Of a stretch of 6,761 bases of DNA, positions 5,534 to 6,761 are shown in pieces; within the stretch, counting starts at the first letter, position 1, and each line of letters starts with the position of its first letter. A model generated the notes under the pieces. It was not told the origin of the DNA, did no database searches, and worked only from the letters and a program-made list of their open reading frames with translations. Origin of the DNA: Verrucomicrobiales bacterium. GTDB lineage: Bacteria; Verrucomicrobiota; Verrucomicrobiia; Limisphaerales; SXQI01. Made by a program: the position numbers and the translations under genes. The stretch spans positions 1 to 6,761 of the forward strand of contig JAQGOX010000531.1 in assembly GCA_028293365.1 (NCBI GenBank), in the 5' to 3' direction.

Positions 5534-6761
5534 ATGTTGTTTAATCAATTAAAGGGTGGTCGGGGATTGTGGTGCAGTCTCCGGGCGGTTGTGTGTTCCG
5601 TCGCCTTCCTTTATCTAGCGATCGCGCATTGCGCGACGCATTCAATGGCGGCCACTTCGCAGGTAATCAAAATCGCGGTTAATCCCTGGCTTGGTTCAAA
5701 CCTTGATGCTCAAGTTGCTAAAATCCTATTGGAAGAAAAGCTTGGCTATAGCGTGGATCTTGTGCCGATCGACGAGACTGCGCAGTTTGGCGCGCTGGCT
5801 ACCGGCGACCTAAGCGCCACCCTGGAAGTATGGCCCTCGGGACATGCCCAGGATCATCTGACTTATATCGAACAGCAAAAGACGGTCGAAGACCTCGGTC
5901 CTCTTGGCGTAGTTGGGAAAATTGGCTGGTACGTGCCGACCTATCTCGTGCAAAGCAATGCGTCGCTCGCAACCTGGGAGGGAATCAAGACTAACGCGGA
6001 TTTGTTTAGAACGGCCGATACCGGCGTTAGAGGGCAATTATTAGAAGGCGATCCCACCTGGAGTTATCACGATCAGCAGATCATCGATACGCTCAATTTG
6101 AATCTCAAAATAGTGCAGGCTGGCTCGGAATCGAACCTGATTTCCGCGATTGATTCTGCCGTCACCCGGAAAGATCCGCTTCTTTTCTATCTTTGGACCC
6201 CTCACTCCATACTCGGCAAGTATCCATTTACCGAAGTGCAGTTGCCGGTTTACTCCGATAGCTGTACGGGTTGCGGTTATCCCTCAGATCCCCTTTACAA
6301 AGCCGCAAGTGCCGGTCTCCGGGAAACGGCGCCCGCTGCGTATCGATTTCTAAGGAAACTACAGCTCAGCAATGCCGATCAAATCGCAATGATCACGGCC
6401 GTGGACCTCAATGGGCAAGGTCCGGCCGATGCAGCGCGTGCATGGGTGAATCAAAATCAGGCAAAATGGTCTGGATGGTTGCGCGAATCGAATAGCGCGT
6501 TGCCAGCAATTCCGGCACCGGCGAGTATCTGGGCTGCGAAATATCTGTACGTTCTGGATAAAGACACAAATGGTGTGTTTCTGAACGCGAACAACTTGTT
6601 CATCCAATCATTAATTCCCATATTTCCCCAAATCCATTCTGCGGCCGATCTGATGGGAAAGGACGACTTTTATTTTTATCCTTCCGATTTGGCGAATCAG
6701 TTTCGCGCCGATGACCGCAAAGTCATAGAAAGCGGAGTATCCCTTACAACTGTGGAACCCA
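5534..6761 (+). CDS. OpuAC-like substrate-binding domain fused to a PAS domain, 3' end outside the window
   Basis: The frame stays open for 409 codons to the window edge. Residues 1-40 hold a basic start (K7, R10, R17), a hydrophobic stretch (18-31) and SMAA, so this is a signal peptide or uncleaved anchor. No proper lipobox is seen. Residues about 45-316 are an OpuAC/ProX-type domain that binds glycine betaine or related quaternary amines. Markers are VNPWLGS near residue 50, LEEKLGYSV, EVWPSGH (98-104), IGWYVPTYL (130-138), LWTPH (220-224), and a CTGC pair (244-247) before GYPSDPLYKAAS. From about residue 330 a PAS domain follows: KYLYVLDKD with NGVFLNANN, then GKDDFYFYP (375-383), then RADDRKVIESG. 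The joining segment has about 19 residues, is proline-rich and lacks a clear membrane span. Such PAS domains usually lead into a histidine kinase or cyclase, which would lie outside the window. GAGG lies very close to the ATG. A TTG at codon 12 is an alternative start. Confidence 0.82.
   Translation, partial: MLFNQLKGGRGLWCSLRAVVCSVAFLYLAIAHCATHSMAATSQVIKIAVNPWLGSNLDAQVAKILLEEKLGYSVDLVPIDETAQFGALATGDLSATLEVWPSGHAQDHLTYIEQQKTVEDLGPLGVVGKIGWYVPTYLVQSNASLATWEGIKTNADLFRTADTGVRGQLLEGDPTWSYHDQQIIDTLNLNLKIVQAGSESNLISAIDSAVTRKDPLLFYLWTPHSILGKYPFTEVQLPVYSDSCTGCGYPSDPLYKAASAGLRETAPAAYRFLRKLQLSNADQIAMITAVDLNGQGPADAARAWVNQNQAKWSGWLRESNSALPAIPAPASIWAAKYLYVLDKDTNGVFLNANNLFIQSLIPIFPQIHSAADLMGKDDFYFYPSDLANQFRADDRKVIESGVSLTTVEP

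Noticed and set aside
6150..6353. Small plus-strand open frames within the OpuAC domain
   Set aside because: They lie in other frames of a continuous, well-recognised coding region and show no motifs.
1..6761. tRNA or rRNA genes, CRISPR repeats, insertion sequences or phage genes
   Set aside because: Reading through the window I saw no repeat array, no transposase or integrase motif and no tRNA-like cloverleaf. Nearly all bases lie in the five genes.

Overview
The window reads as ordinary bacterial chromosome with every recognisable gene on the plus strand: a sulfatase remnant or fragment, a small exported Dabb-domain protein, a glycogen branching enzyme (glgB), a ClpX-like AAA+ ATPase, and the 5' part of an unusual fusion between a glycine-betaine-type substrate-binding domain and a PAS domain that runs off the right edge. 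Base composition is near balanced to slightly GC-rich. Shine-Dalgarno sequences are weak or absent before most starts. A sulfatase of this type, an exported Dabb protein and a ClpX variant without its zinc finger are together most suggestive of the Verrucomicrobia/Planctomycetes/Acidobacteria range of Gram-negative lineages, with Verrucomicrobia my best guess. This is inference, because no marker gene is present.

Layout. Positions 3-1121: sulfatase homology in one frame, interrupted by an in-frame TAG at 24-26. An active-site His is also replaced by Gln just downstream, so the gene is probably broken or its sequence is in error. The next stretch, 1162-1560, holds a 132-residue Dabb protein with a signal peptide. 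A 114-base gap (1561-1674) contains a small perfect inverted repeat and no convincing promoter. glgB, at 1675-3870, is full length with all catalytic residues. A 36-base gap with a weak terminator-like hairpin leads to the ClpX-like gene at 3907-5478. That protein keeps Walker A, Walker B, the GYVG pore loop, the IGF ClpP-docking loop, the arginine finger and sensor 2. It lacks the N-terminal zinc-binding domain, has a longer pore-2 loop, and carries a C-terminal extension that looks like a degenerate second copy of its own small AAA domain. After a 55-base gap whose edges form a 9-bp inverted repeat, 5534-6761 encodes a signal or anchor segment, an OpuAC-like domain and then a PAS domain, with no clear membrane span between the two domains.

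How the genes work together. There is no obvious shared pathway. glgB acts in glycogen synthesis, but no glgA, glgC or glgP is visible. The ClpX-like protein would unfold proteins, perhaps for ClpP. The OpuAC-PAS fusion suggests a betaine or other quaternary-amine sensor rather than a transporter component. The two most interesting items are the ClpX variant with a duplicated C-terminal domain and the OpuAC-PAS fusion.
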